Below are positions 32,123-41,262 of a stretch of DNA of 50,146 nucleotides, one piece after another. The stretch spans positions 1 through 50,146 of the forward strand of contig CAMDKD010000019.1 in NCBI GenBank assembly GCA_945901125.1, in the 5' to 3' direction. The stretch comes from Bordetella parapertussis (lineage in GTDB: Bacteria > Pseudomonadota > Gammaproteobacteria > Burkholderiales > Burkholderiaceae_C). Positions within the stretch are counted from its first letter, which is position 1. Every line of letters begins with the position of its first letter. The position numbers were made by a program, and so were the translations under genes. Under the pieces are notes generated by a model that made no database searches, was not told where the DNA came from, and saw only the letters and a list, made by a program, of their open reading frames with translations.

Positions 32123-32503
32123 ATGAAATTACAACCTGATCGCACTGACAGTTTGTCTATCACTGCTTACACAGCAAGCTGGATAGCCATCAATGGCGTT
32201 CGTTACACACATAACCTGCTGATCAGCTCAAACGGTTTGATCCAAGTTTGGCCAGGCCAATATGTCGGCGACATTCAAACCACACACCTGGATTTGATTG
32301 CGCCGGCAGAGGCTGAAATCGTCTTGCTGGGCTGCGGCAAAAAACAACTTTTCCCCTCTGCAGCGCTGATGGGCGCGTTCATTGAACGGCGTACAGGCTT
32401 AGAAACCATGGACACAGCAGCTGCTTGCCGTACATTCAATATCCTTGCAGCAGAAGGCAGGCGGGTTGCCGCTATTTTGCTTTTGGAAGACACCGTCAGC
32501 TAG
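32123..32503 (+). CDS. Mth938-like domain protein
   Basis: A 126-aa single-domain protein of the Mth938/NDUFAF3-type (DUF498) fold: ITAYTASWIAINGVRYTHNLLIS, then LDLIAPAEAEIVLLGCGKKQ, FIERRTGLETMDTAAACRTFN and LAAEGRRVAAILLL, the usual order. Human NDUFAF3 helps complex I assembly; the bacterial role is undefined. Divergent from alaA; 121 bp before bcp on the same strand. Confidence 0.85.
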   Translation: MKLQPDRTDSLSITAYTASWIAINGVRYTHNLLISSNGLIQVWPGQYVGDIQTTHLDLIAPAEAEIVLLGCGKKQLFPSAALMGAFIERRTGLETMDTAAACRTFNILAAEGRRVAAILLLEDTVS

Positions 32504-32624
32504 TGATTTGATAGACTTTTCATCAGTAACTTTGTTGCACTAGGAGGCGGCATTGCATTTCGAGATAAAATGCTGTCTTACCGGAGTATTTCTTCGGGAT
32601 TACTGTCACAACGGACCCTGAACC

Positions 32625-33110
32625 ATGGCGATTGTTCTCAATAAACACCTTCCCGAATTTGAAGCAAACGCCACCGGTGGCGTCAAGGTCAGCCACCAGT
32701 CACACGCAGGCCAAATCGTCATTCTGTATTTTTACCCCAAGGACAATACTCCGGGCTGCACTACAGAAGCCATGCAATTCCGAGATAAATTCAAAGATTT
32801 CACCAAAGCAGGCGCTGTCATTTTTGGTGTTTCTCGGGACAATATGCGTTCACATGACAGCTTCAAGGAAAAACTTGAACTTCCTTTTGAACTGATTGCT
32901 GATACTGAAGAAAAAATGTGTCACATGTTTGGTGTAGTCAAAAACAAAATCATGTATGGCAAAAAAGTCAAAGGCATTGAGCGCAGCACCTTTCTGGTGG
33001 GCCCTGACGGCGTGCTCAAAGAGGAATGGCGCGGCCTCAAGGTACCCGGCCACGTGGATGAGGTTTTAAAAGCTGTTAAGGCGCTCAAAAAAGCCGCAGC
33101 CACAGCCTGA
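32625..33110 (+). CDS. bcp: thioredoxin-dependent peroxiredoxin Bcp/PrxQ
   Basis: A 161-aa peroxiredoxin. The peroxidatic cysteine C45 lies in PKDNTPGCTTE with Thr42/Pro43 in place; the supporting Arg is in the VSRDN block. The resolving Cys five residues later in E. coli Bcp (C50) is Met here. The only other Cys is C99 (EEKMCHMFG), so it is either a 1-Cys enzyme or uses an atypical partner. It probably reduces organic hydroperoxides via thioredoxin. The PIN-PhoH gene follows after 12 bp, likely in one operon. Confidence 0.93.
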   Translation: MAIVLNKHLPEFEANATGGVKVSHQSHAGQIVILYFYPKDNTPGCTTEAMQFRDKFKDFTKAGAVIFGVSRDNMRSHDSFKEKLELPFELIADTEEKMCHMFGVVKNKIMYGKKVKGIERSTFLVGPDGVLKEEWRGLKVPGHVDEVLKAVKALKKAAATA

Positions 33111-33122
33111 TTCTCTAAGCTT

Positions 33123-34778
33123 ATGCCACTCCCGCCTGCTCCTCGCAAGAGAGCCGATTTACTTCATACTTCTAAAACAGCGACGGCCTCGCCGTCCAAG
33201 TCTTCCACCACAGTAAAAGCAACAAACGCCAGTCAGGAAGCGACTGATTCAGTCTCAGTTGAGCGTACACCCGTCAGAAATACCAAGCCTGCAAAAGCTG
33301 CGCATTCGCGTTCCCACTCCACGGATACAACTGTGTTAACAGCAAACAGCGAAATGCTCTCAGCTTCCAAACTGAAGAAGAAAAAAAACTCTCCCACCAA
33401 ACTGTTTGTGCTCGACACCAATGTGTTGATGCACGATCCGATGTGCTTGTTCAGGTTTGAAGAGCACGATATTTTCCTGCCCATGATCGTCCTGGAGGAA
33501 TTGGACAGTCACAAAAAAGGCATGACTGAGGTTGCCCGCAACGCCCGTCAAACCAGCCGTACCCTGGATTCACTTGTAGGCATCAGCAACAGCGACATAG
33601 CCAATGGTTTGCTTCTGGCCAGTACCGGTCACAAGGAAGTCGGTGGTAAATTATTTTTCCAAACTGTTCCGCTTGACTTCTCTTTGCCAAGCAGTTTGCC
33701 TCAAGGCAAGGCAGACAACCAGATATTGGGTGTCGTCAAGGCCTTAGGTGATTTACATGCGCCACGCGAGGTTGTGCTGGTCAGTAAAGACATCAATATG
33801 CGCGTCAAAGCACGCGCATTAGGTCTGGCGGCAGAGGATTACCAGAACGACAAAACGCTTGAAGACGGCGACCTGCTTTATTCGGGCTCTTTGGCGCTGG
33901 CCTCGGATTTCTGGTCTAAACAGGCAAAAACTGTAGAGAGCTGGCAAAGCGGCGGCCATACCTACTACCGCATAGGCGGCTCTGTGGTGGCCGGCATGCA
34001 TATCAACCAATTTGTTTATTTTGAAAGTCCTGGCGAGCCCAGTCTTTATGCCCGGGTCACTGAAATAAGAGGGAAGACAGCAGTATTCAAAACGCTGAAG
34101 GATTACAGCCACCTCAAAAATGCGGCCTGGGGCATCACCACGCGCAACCGTGAACAGAATTTCGCTCTGAATATGCTCATGGATTCAGAAGTTGATTTCG
34201 TCACTTTGACCGGAACTGCTGGCACAGGCAAGACGCTGCTTGCGCTGGCTGCCGGTTTGGTTCAGGTTCTGGATGAACGCCGATATACCGAAATCATCAT
34301 GACGCGTGCCACTGTCAGCGTCGGTGAAGACATAGGTTTTTTACCGGGCACTGAAGAAGAAAAAATGGGCCCTTGGATGGGCGCACTTGATGACAATCTG
34401 GAAGTGCTTGGCAAAACAGACACCAGTGCAGGTGAATGGGGCCGCGCGGCCACCAGTGAATTGATACGCAGCAAGATCAAGATCAAAAGCCTGAATTTCA
34501 TGCGCGGTCGAACATTTCTGAATAAATTCGTCATCATTGATGAGGCGCAAAACCTGACGCCCAAGCAAATGAAGACCTTGATCACCAGAGCCGGACCGGG
34601 TACCAAAATCATTTGCATGGGTAATCTGGCGCAAATCGATACACCCTACCTGACAGAAGGTTCTTCGGGTCTGACCTACGCGGTGGATAAATTCAAAGGC
34701 TGGCCGCACGGCGGCCATATCACTTTGGCAAGAGGCGAGCGCTCTAGGCTTGCTGACTTTGCCAGCGAAGTACTTTAA
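33123..34778 (+). CDS. PIN-domain/PhoH-family ATPase (PhoH2 type)
   Basis: A 551-aa two-domain protein. Residues 1-90 are a Ser/Thr/Lys/Ala-rich, probably disordered tail; residues 93-220 form a PIN ribonuclease domain (LFVLDTNVLMHDP with D98, then IVLEELDSHKKG); after a linker the PhoH ATPase has Walker A TGTAGTGKTLLALAAG (about 361-376) and Walker B FVIIDEAQN. PhoH2 proteins are described as RNA helicase-RNases. The ATG at 33123 is the only close candidate; the tail's lack of conservation leaves the start less certain. Convergent with dnaB, 3 bp apart, with no terminator between. Confidence 0.88.
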   Translation: MPLPPAPRKRADLLHTSKTATASPSKSSTTVKATNASQEATDSVSVERTPVRNTKPAKAAHSRSHSTDTTVLTANSEMLSASKLKKKKNSPTKLFVLDTNVLMHDPMCLFRFEEHDIFLPMIVLEELDSHKKGMTEVARNARQTSRTLDSLVGISNSDIANGLLLASTGHKEVGGKLFFQTVPLDFSLPSSLPQGKADNQILGVVKALGDLHAPREVVLVSKDINMRVKARALGLAAEDYQNDKTLEDGDLLYSGSLALASDFWSKQAKTVESWQSGGHTYYRIGGSVVAGMHINQFVYFESPGEPSLYARVTEIRGKTAVFKTLKDYSHLKNAAWGITTRNREQNFALNMLMDSEVDFVTLTGTAGTGKTLLALAAGLVQVLDERRYTEIIMTRATVSVGEDIGFLPGTEEEKMGPWMGALDDNLEVLGKTDTSAGEWGRAATSELIRSKIKIKSLNFMRGRTFLNKFVIIDEAQNLTPKQMKTLITRAGPGTKIICMGNLAQIDTPYLTEGSSGLTYAVDKFKGWPHGGHITLARGERSRLADFASEVL

Positions 34779-34781
34779 ATA

Positions 34782-36185
34782 TCAATAGTCGGAGCTCGGA
34801 CCGGCGTAGGATTCAAATTTCGTGATCGGTTTCAGGAATGTCAATTTGACAGTACCTGTAGGGCCGTTACGCTGTTTACCGATGATGATCTCGGCAACAC
34901 CTGGCTCCTTGGAATCCTTGTTGTAATAGTCATCCCGGTAAATAAACATGATGACATCCGCATCCTGTTCAATGGCACCGGACTCCCGCAAATCACTCAT
35001 CATGGGTCGCTTGTCTGTGCGCTGCTCAACGCCGCGGTTCAACTGCGACAAGGCGATCACCGGGCATTGCAATTCCTTGGCCAGCATCTTCAACCCGCGG
35101 GAAATTTCGCCCAACTCAGTGGCTCTGTTATCGCCATCACTGCCGCTGCTGCCGGTCATGAGTTGAAGGTAATCAACAACCACCAAACCCAGCTTGCCGC
35201 AGCTGCGGGCCAGTCGCCTGGCATTGGCGCGCAATTCGCTGGGCGTGAGGCCGGGGGTTTCATCGATAGACAAGGAGACATTGCGCAATCGTTCCACGGC
35301 CTCAGTCAGTCTTGGCCATTCTTCGTCGAGCAACTTTCCTGTACGCAATCTGGTCTGGTCTATGCGACCAATGGAGCCAACAATACGGATTGCCAATTGT
35401 GAGGCGCCCATTTCCATGGAAAAAACCGCAACCGGCAAACCTTCTTTGAGCGCCACGTTTTCAGCAATATTGATGGCAAGTGCAGTTTTTCCCATCGAAG
35501 GTCTGGCGGCCAACACAATCAAATCTCCAGCCTGCATACCCGAGGTCATGCGGTCAAGATCAAAAAATCCTGTTGGCACCCCGGTAATGTCATTCGGGTT
35601 TTGCGACATTTCTTCCACGCGGTCTAGCAGTTGCACCACCAGATTACCCATGGACTGAAAACCCTGGCGCATGCGCGCGCCCTCTTCACCTATATTGAAG
35701 ATTTTTTGCTCGGCTTCATCCAGAATCAAAGGCACCGGCTTGCCCTTGGTGCTCATTGCGGAGGTTGCAATTTCGTCGCTGACGCTGATCAGCTTTCTAA
35801 GAATCGAGCGCTCGCGCACAATTTCGGCATAGCGGCGAATATTGGCTGAACTTGGCACATATTGAGCCAATGAATTTAAATACGCCAGACCGCCGATTTC
35901 GTCCGCTTTGCCCTGCGTTTGCAAATGCTCAAACACGGTGATCACATCTGCTGCCCGATTGGCATTGATCAGCGTGCTTACGCTGGAAAAAACCAAGCGG
36001 TGCTCGTACCTGTAAAAATCAGCGTCGATCAAAACGTCGCCGATCTTGTCCCATGCAGTGTTGTCCAGTAACAAGCCTCCGATAACGCTGGATTCGGCCT
36101 CCAGGGAATGCGGCGGAATGCGTAACTGGGCTACCTGCCTGTCTAGCGACGAGGCCTCTTCATAATCTGGAAAAACGACGGACAT
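34782..36185 (-). CDS. dnaB: replicative DNA helicase DnaB
   Basis: A 467-aa hexameric helicase. N-domain from residue 20 (LRIPPHSLEAESSVIGGLL, with the typical hydrophobic DnaG/DnaC-interaction helices), linker helix, then RecA-like core with Walker A ARPSMGKT (227-234), and ALSQLNRGVEQR. It unwinds the lagging-strand template at the fork. It follows the rpsF-priB-rpsR-rplI operon, as usual, but a terminator lies between, so it has its own promoter or relies on read-through. No intein is seen. Confidence 0.97.
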   Translation of the reverse strand: MSVVFPDYEEASSLDRQVAQLRIPPHSLEAESSVIGGLLLDNTAWDKIGDVLIDADFYRYEHRLVFSSVSTLINANRAADVITVFEHLQTQGKADEIGGLAYLNSLAQYVPSSANIRRYAEIVRERSILRKLISVSDEIATSAMSTKGKPVPLILDEAEQKIFNIGEEGARMRQGFQSMGNLVVQLLDRVEEMSQNPNDITGVPTGFFDLDRMTSGMQAGDLIVLAARPSMGKTALAINIAENVALKEGLPVAVFSMEMGASQLAIRIVGSIGRIDQTRLRTGKLLDEEWPRLTEAVERLRNVSLSIDETPGLTPSELRANARRLARSCGKLGLVVVDYLQLMTGSSGSDGDNRATELGEISRGLKMLAKELQCPVIALSQLNRGVEQRTDKRPMMSDLRESGAIEQDADVIMFIYRDDYYNKDSKEPGVAEIIIGKQRNGPTGTVKLTFLKPITKFESYAGPSSDY

Positions 36186-36296
36186 TGTTATCCTCTAAAA
36201 GATCCATGTTATTGAATTCAGCCGGATTTGTCATGGGATAAGCCTGTTGAAAACCTCATCAACAAAGACACTGAACCTGTGAATAAGTTCGGCAAT

Positions 36297-36325
36297 AAAA
36301 AAACCGCTCCTAAGAGCGGTTTTGA
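36297..36325 (-). terminator. intrinsic terminator after rplI
   Basis: A 9-bp stem, AAACCGCTC (36301-36309) with GAGCGGTTT (36314-36322), loop CTAA. On the minus strand it is followed by a T-run of about seven. It ends the rpsF-priB-rpsR-rplI operon before dnaB. Confidence 0.9.
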
Positions 36326-36342
36326 TAAAGAGCACGAAAGAA

Positions 36343-36795
36343 TTAAGCGGATTCGCCGTAAACCGATACTTGAATATCAATCAATACATCGGTGTGCAGG
36401 GAAACAGAAACCGGTGAATCGCCAACCGTTTTGATCGGGCCTTTAGGCATGCGGATTTGCGCTTTGGAAACCGCATAACCCATTTTAGAAAGTTCTTCGG
36501 CGATGTCGAAATTGGTGACAGAACCGAACAAACGACCGTCAACACCGGCTTTCTGTGTGATCTTCACAGTGGTACCAGTGAGTTTTTCGCCTTGTGCTTG
36601 AGAAGCGACCAATTTTTCGTGAGCGGCTTTTTCGAGCTCGGCACGACGAGCTTCAAATTCCTGGATGGCCACATTGGTGGCGCGACGGGCGCGACCGGAG
36701 GGGATCAGGAAATTACGGGCGTAACCGTCTTTGACTTTGACAACCTCACCGAGATTGCCCAGGTTCACCACTTTTTCCAGCAGAATAATTTGCAT
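36343..36795 (-). CDS. rplI: 50S ribosomal protein L9
   Basis: A 150-aa protein with the N-terminal MQIILLEKVVNLGNLGEVV and VKDGYARNFLIPSGRA signature, a long central helix rich in Ala/Glu/Lys, and a C-terminal RNA-binding domain. Last gene of the S6 operon; TAAGGAGAA upstream. Confidence 0.98.
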   Translation of the reverse strand: MQIILLEKVVNLGNLGEVVKVKDGYARNFLIPSGRARRATNVAIQEFEARRAELEKAAHEKLVASQAQGEKLTGTTVKITQKAGVDGRLFGSVTNFDIAEELSKMGYAVSKAQIRMPKGPIKTVGDSPVSVSLHTDVLIDIQVSVYGESA

Positions 36796-36806
36796 GTTTT
36801 TTCTCC

Positions 36807-37088
36807 TTAGATTTTGTGCTGATCGGTGTAAGGCAACATGGCCAGAAAGCGCGCGCGCTTGATAGCGGTATTGAGTTGACGCTGGTAAATCGCACGGGTG
36901 CCGGTCAGGCGGGCAGGAATGATTTTTCCGTTTTCAGCAATGAAATCGCGCAAGGTGTCGATGTCCTTGTAGTCGATTTCTTCCACACCGGTGACGGTGA
37001 AGCGGCAGAAACGTTTGCGTTTGAAAAGCAAAGATTGGGTGTTGCGCTTGGGGCGTTTATCTTTGTTGAATTTTTTGAAAGTTGCCAT
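36807..37088 (-). CDS. rpsR: 30S ribosomal protein S18
   Basis: A 93-aa basic protein with IDYKDIDTLRDFIAENGKII and RLTGTRAIYQRQLNTAIKRA blocks. ATG 37086-37088 is preferred to the adjacent GTG because AGGAG lies 7 nt upstream. S18 pairs with S6 in the 30S platform. It is 11 bp before rplI. Confidence 0.97.
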   Translation of the reverse strand: MATFKKFNKDKRPKRNTQSLLFKRKRFCRFTVTGVEEIDYKDIDTLRDFIAENGKIIPARLTGTRAIYQRQLNTAIKRARFLAMLPYTDQHKI

Positions 37089-37097
37089 CACGGGCTC

Positions 37098-37388
37098 CTA
37101 GGAAACAGATTGGTACGAATGGATATGAAAAATGACTGATTTTGAATTTGTGCCGCTGGCCAGAAACCCGGTGAAAAGAAAAGTGCTGTTCAGTTCTTGA
37201 AGTGCCAGTTTTTCAGCCAGGATTCCAACTGCCTTGGACTTCAATATCAAATTCACTTTCCGTTGAATACCGGCTTCTTCCAACTGTGATTCGTGTTCTA
37301 AGCGGACTTCCACAACCGGCAAACCGGAGGGCGAATACCGCATTGAGGAAATCTGAACAAGGCGTGCTGTGAGATCGACACGGTTCAC
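37098..37388 (-). CDS. priB: primosomal replication protein N (PriB), GTG start
   Basis: A 96-aa single OB-fold protein related to SSB, which links PriA and DnaT at restarted forks. Blocks: RVDLTARLVQISSMRYSPSG, then VVEVRLEHES and EEAGIQRKVNL. GTG at 37386-37388 is the only start giving the N-terminus; an ATG overlapping it by one base is out of frame. No clear Shine-Dalgarno, so it is likely coupled to rpsF 16 bp upstream. Confidence 0.93.
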   Translation of the reverse strand: MNRVDLTARLVQISSMRYSPSGLPVVEVRLEHESQLEEAGIQRKVNLILKSKAVGILAEKLALQELNSTFLFTGFLASGTNSKSVIFHIHSYQSVS

Positions 37389-37404
37389 ATTTGAAATTCA
37401 AACA

Positions 37405-37770
37405 TCAGGCTTGGAATTCAGCGTGCTGGGTCTTGCGGGCTTCTTCACGCTCTACCGTTTTCATCATCAGTGAAGGTGCAGTTTCTGCTTTTTTCTTCGA
37501 CACGGTCAGATGTCTGAGCACGGCATCATTGAATTTGAATGCGTGTTCCAGTTCGGCCATCACATCCTGGTTGGCTTCAATGTTCAGGCACAGGTAGTGC
37601 GCTTTGGCCAGTTTGTTGATCATGTAGGTCAACTGACGACGGCCCCAATCTTCAAGGCGATGGACTTTGCCGCCGCCATTGGTGATCAGACCTTTGTACC
37701 GTTCAAGCATGGCAGGAACCTGCTCGCTTTGATCCGGGTGGATTAACAATATGATTTCGTAATGACGCAT
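37405..37770 (-). CDS. rpsF: 30S ribosomal protein S6
   Basis: A 121-aa protein starting MRHYEIILLIHPDQSEQVPA, with the LEDWGRRQLTYMINKLAKAHY block and basic C-terminal tail. First gene of rpsF-priB-rpsR-rplI; AAGGAG before the ATG. A -10 candidate lies 62 bp upstream. Confidence 0.98.
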   Translation of the reverse strand: MRHYEIILLIHPDQSEQVPAMLERYKGLITNGGGKVHRLEDWGRRQLTYMINKLAKAHYLCLNIEANQDVMAELEHAFKFNDAVLRHLTVSKKKAETAPSLMMKTVEREEARKTQHAEFQA

Positions 37771-37831
37771 GAACTCTCCTTATGGAATAAGCCGCCCACT
37801 GCGTCGTGGTGCGACAAGGTGAAAACCTAAC

Positions 37832-37837
37832 ATTGTA
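37832..37837 (-). promoter_or_regulatory. candidate -10 box of the rpsF operon
   Basis: TACAAT on the minus strand, 62 bp before rpsF, in the 96-bp gap after ppsA. A weak -35 (TTCAAT) is 18 bp upstream. This is the only promoter-like box I see in the gap. Confidence 0.35.
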
Positions 37838-37866
37838 CCTATTTTGCAGATACGTATTGAAATCAC

Positions 37867-40257
37867 TTAGTTAGCAAGCGCCTGCCAAGTGGCAACCACA
37901 CTGTCCGGATTAAGAGAAATGGATTCAATCCCCATGGAAACCAGCCATTGGGCAAATTCCAGGTGGTCGCTGGGTCCCTGGCCGCAGATGCCGACATATT
38001 TTTTGTGCTTTTGGCAGGCCTGTATGGCTTTGACCAGCAAGGCTTTGACGGCGGGGTCGCGCTCATCAAAGTCGGCGGCCAGCAAAGGCATTCCAGAATC
38101 ACGGTCCAATCCAAGTGTCAGCTGCGTTAAATCATTCGACCCTATGGAAAAGCCGTCGAAGTGTTCCAGAAACTCTTCTGCCAGCAAAGCATTGCTGGGA
38201 ACTTCGCACATCATGATGATTTTCAAGCCATTGTCACCCCGACGCAACCCATGTTGTGCAAGCAACTCAACCACCCGTTGCGCCTGCCCTAAGGTACGCA
38301 CAAAAGGCACCATGACCTGTACGTTGACAAGCCCCATGTCATTGCGCACACGGCACAAAGCCTCGCACTCCATAGCAAAAGCCTGCTGAAAATCCTGACT
38401 CAGGTACCTGACTGCGCCGCGGAAACCCAACATGGGATTTTCTTCTTCCGGTTCATAGCGATTGCCGCCTATGAGCTTGCGGTACTCGTTAGATTTGAAA
38501 TCCGACAAACGCACAATCACAGGCTTGGGCCAAAATGCGGCTGCGATGGTGGACACGCCTTCAGTGACTTTGTCAATGAAAAAAGCTTTAGGCGATGCAT
38601 GGCCTCTGGCGACAGATTCAACGGCTTTTTTCAACTCAGTATCGATGTGCGGATAATCCAAAATGGCTTTGGGATGCACGCCGATATTGTTGTTGATGAT
38701 GAACTCCAGCCGGGCTAGCCCGACACCTGCATTAGGCAATTGTGCAAAATCAAATGCCAAACTGGGGTTGCCGATGTTCATCATGATTTTGGTGGCGATA
38801 GGCGGCATTTCACCGCGCAGTACTTCAGAAATTTCAGTCTCGAGTAAACCGTCGTAAATGAATCCGGTATCGCCTTCGGCACAGCTCACAGTGACCAGAC
38901 TGTCAGCCTGCAATACTTCAGTCGCATTCCCGCAACCCACGACCGCAGGTATGCCGAGTTCTCGCGCAATGATGGCGGCGTGACAAGTGCGCCCGCCCCG
39001 GTTGGTCACAATGGCGCTGGCCCGCTTCATCACAGGTTCCCAGTTAGGGTCTGTCATATCGGTCACCAGAATATCCCCGGGTTTGACCATATCCATTTCT
39101 GAAATATGGCTGACCAGCCGAACCGGGCCGGTACCGATTTTTTGCCCAATGGCGCGGCCTTGTGTCAGCACTGTGCCTTTGTTTTTTAACTTGTAACGGT
39201 GTTCGGTTTGGCCTTTTTGCTGACTCTTCACTGTTTCCGGTCGGGCCTGCAATATGTATAACTTTCCATCAGAACCGTCTTTGCCCCATTCGATGTCCAT
39301 GGCACGGCCGTAGTGTTTCTCAATCACTAAGGCATATTCAGCCAGTTGCGTGATGTCATGATCGCTGAGTGAATAACGGTTGCGCATCTCTGCAGGCACG
39401 TCATGGGTAACCACCAGTTTGCCATTGGCTGCGCGTTCGGCTTGGCTTGAAAAATTCATCTGAATCAATTTAGAGCCAAGATTTTTTCTGACGATCGCTT
39501 GCTTACCCTGCATCAACATGGGCTTGTGAACATAAAACTCATCAGGATTCACGGCACCCTGGACCACGGTTTCTCCTAAACCGTAACTCGAGGTGATGAA
39601 CACCACATCTTCAAAACCGGACTCCGTGTCCATCGTGAACATGACGCCTGCCGCCCCAAGATCAGACCTGACCATGCGCTGAATGCCTGCGGACAAGGCG
39701 ACCTCGGCATGTGCGAAGCCTTTGTGCACTCTGTAACTGATGGCACGGTCGTTGTAAAGAGAAGCAAACACTTCCTTGATTTTCAACAGCACACCGTCAA
39801 TGCCTTGCACATTGAGAAAACTTTCCTGCTGACCGGCAAAGGAAGCATCAGGCAAATCTTCTGCGGTGGCTGAAGATCTGACTGCGTAAGAAGCACTGAC
39901 TGAACCATGATCCAAAATGATGAAAGCTTTTTTTACCTCTTGCTCTAATTCGGAAGGGAAATTTTGAGCAATGATCCAGGATCTAATCTCTGCGCCTGTG
40001 GCCGCCAGGTCCACGACATTTTCAGAGTCGAGTTTTTTCAAGGTTGTTTCAATCCGTTCATCCAAACCATCTTGCTGCAAAAACAAACGGAATGCATGAG
40101 CCGTGGTGGCAAAACCGGTAGGTACATTGACACCTTGCGGCAACTGAGAAATCATTTCGCCCAGACTCGCGTTTTTACCGCCGACAGCCTCAACATCAGA
40201 CATTCGTAAATTCTCAAAAGGGACGACCATTGCAGTCGGACTGAACAAGACGGACAT
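37867..40257 (-). CDS. ppsA: phosphoenolpyruvate synthase
   Basis: A 796-aa enzyme making PEP from pyruvate and ATP for growth on lactate, pyruvate or amino acids. N-terminal ATP-grasp domain (VGGKNASLGEM, YAVRSSATAEDLPDASFAGQ), swivelling phospho-His domain with GGRTCHAAI (H426), and a C-terminal TIM barrel with SNDLTQLTLGLDRDSG and GICGQGPSD. The ATG 40255-40257 has GGAG 7 nt upstream; the in-frame codons before it are not conserved. Divergent from its regulator ppsR across 178 bp. Confidence 0.96.
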   Translation of the reverse strand: MSVLFSPTAMVVPFENLRMSDVEAVGGKNASLGEMISQLPQGVNVPTGFATTAHAFRLFLQQDGLDERIETTLKKLDSENVVDLAATGAEIRSWIIAQNFPSELEQEVKKAFIILDHGSVSASYAVRSSATAEDLPDASFAGQQESFLNVQGIDGVLLKIKEVFASLYNDRAISYRVHKGFAHAEVALSAGIQRMVRSDLGAAGVMFTMDTESGFEDVVFITSSYGLGETVVQGAVNPDEFYVHKPMLMQGKQAIVRKNLGSKLIQMNFSSQAERAANGKLVVTHDVPAEMRNRYSLSDHDITQLAEYALVIEKHYGRAMDIEWGKDGSDGKLYILQARPETVKSQQKGQTEHRYKLKNKGTVLTQGRAIGQKIGTGPVRLVSHISEMDMVKPGDILVTDMTDPNWEPVMKRASAIVTNRGGRTCHAAIIARELGIPAVVGCGNATEVLQADSLVTVSCAEGDTGFIYDGLLETEISEVLRGEMPPIATKIMMNIGNPSLAFDFAQLPNAGVGLARLEFIINNNIGVHPKAILDYPHIDTELKKAVESVARGHASPKAFFIDKVTEGVSTIAAAFWPKPVIVRLSDFKSNEYRKLIGGNRYEPEEENPMLGFRGAVRYLSQDFQQAFAMECEALCRVRNDMGLVNVQVMVPFVRTLGQAQRVVELLAQHGLRRGDNGLKIIMMCEVPSNALLAEEFLEHFDGFSIGSNDLTQLTLGLDRDSGMPLLAADFDERDPAVKALLVKAIQACQKHKKYVGICGQGPSDHLEFAQWLVSMGIESISLNPDSVVATWQALAN

Positions 40258-40435
40258 GAAATACTCCAAAAGTTAAAACTTGACAAGACAAGAACCTCTC
40301 AAGAAGTTCTGGCCTGACATGCCTCTGACGGCGCGGCAGAAAATATTCAACTGATTTCTGCTTAGCAGGACATGATTTAATTCGGTTTGAAACTTATTTT
40401 AGGCTTTTCCCGCATTGCGCCATTTGAAAGAATTT

Positions 40436-41257
40436 ATGCTTAACCGTACCGTTTTTTTTGTTTCCGATGGAACAGGTATCACTGCGGAGACCTTTGGCAA
40501 CGCTATCCTGGCGCAATTTGAAATCAAGCCACGACATATACGCTTGCCGTTCGTAGACTCAGAAGAAAAACTGCAGCAGGCTTTGATGCAGATCAATCAA
40601 ACCGCTGAAAAAGAAGGGGTCAGGCCGATTGTGTTCACCACTTTGGCAAAGGATGAACTGCTCGATATCCTGGCACTCAATGCCAAGGCATTGATCATGG
40701 ATATGTTCAGCACCTTTGTTAAACCACTGGAGCTTGAGCTGAACTTAAAATCCAATCACCGTATCGGCAGGTTTTCAGACATCAGCAAAACCAAGGCCTA
40801 CCATGATCGTATCGAAGCCATCAATTTCAGTCTGGCCCACGATGACGGTCAGAAAAATACCGACCTGGAGAAATCAGACGTTATTCTGGTCGGTGTAAGC
40901 AGAAGCGGCAAAACGCCGACCAGTCTTTACCTGGCTATGCAACACGGACTCAAAGCCTCCAACTACCCATTGATACCCGAAGACTTTGAAAGGCAAACAT
41001 TGCCGCCGGCACTATTGCCACACCTGCAAAAAGTGTTCGGCCTGAGCATATTGCCTGAACGTCTGAGCGAAATCAGGAACGAGCGCAGGCCGAATTCCAA
41101 GTACGCAAGCACACCGAATTGCCAATACGAAGTCCGTGAAGCAGAGTTAATGATGCGGCGTTACGGCATACGCTGGTTATCAACAACCACGAAAAGTATT
41201 GAAGAAATTGCGACCACCATCATTCAAGAAATCAAACCCGATAGCCTGATTTATTGA
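40436..41257 (+). CDS. ppsR: PEP synthase regulatory protein (bifunctional kinase/pyrophosphorylase)
   Basis: A 273-aa DUF299 protein. It begins MLNRTVFFVSDGTGITAETF and carries a P-loop GVSRSGKT at residues 153-160. The family inactivates PpsA by ADP-dependent phosphorylation of a threonine near its catalytic histidine and reverses this with phosphate. The divergent arrangement with ppsA supports this target. The ATG 40436 gives the family N-terminus; an upstream in-frame TTG adds seven residues. The 178-bp gap contains the 7-bp inverted repeat GCAGAAA/TTTCTGC (40336-40361), a possible control site. Confidence 0.94.
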   Translation: MLNRTVFFVSDGTGITAETFGNAILAQFEIKPRHIRLPFVDSEEKLQQALMQINQTAEKEGVRPIVFTTLAKDELLDILALNAKALIMDMFSTFVKPLELELNLKSNHRIGRFSDISKTKAYHDRIEAINFSLAHDDGQKNTDLEKSDVILVGVSRSGKTPTSLYLAMQHGLKASNYPLIPEDFERQTLPPALLPHLQKVFGLSILPERLSEIRNERRPNSKYASTPNCQYEVREAELMMRRYGIRWLSTTTKSIEEIATTIIQEIKPDSLIY

Positions 41258-41262
41258 AGCGC

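Noticed and set aside
37771..37831. Possible S6:S18 autoregulatory leader before rpsF
   Set aside because: A small GTCG/CGAC hairpin exists, but the CCG trinucleotide expected in the S6:S18 binding bulge is absent from the leader.
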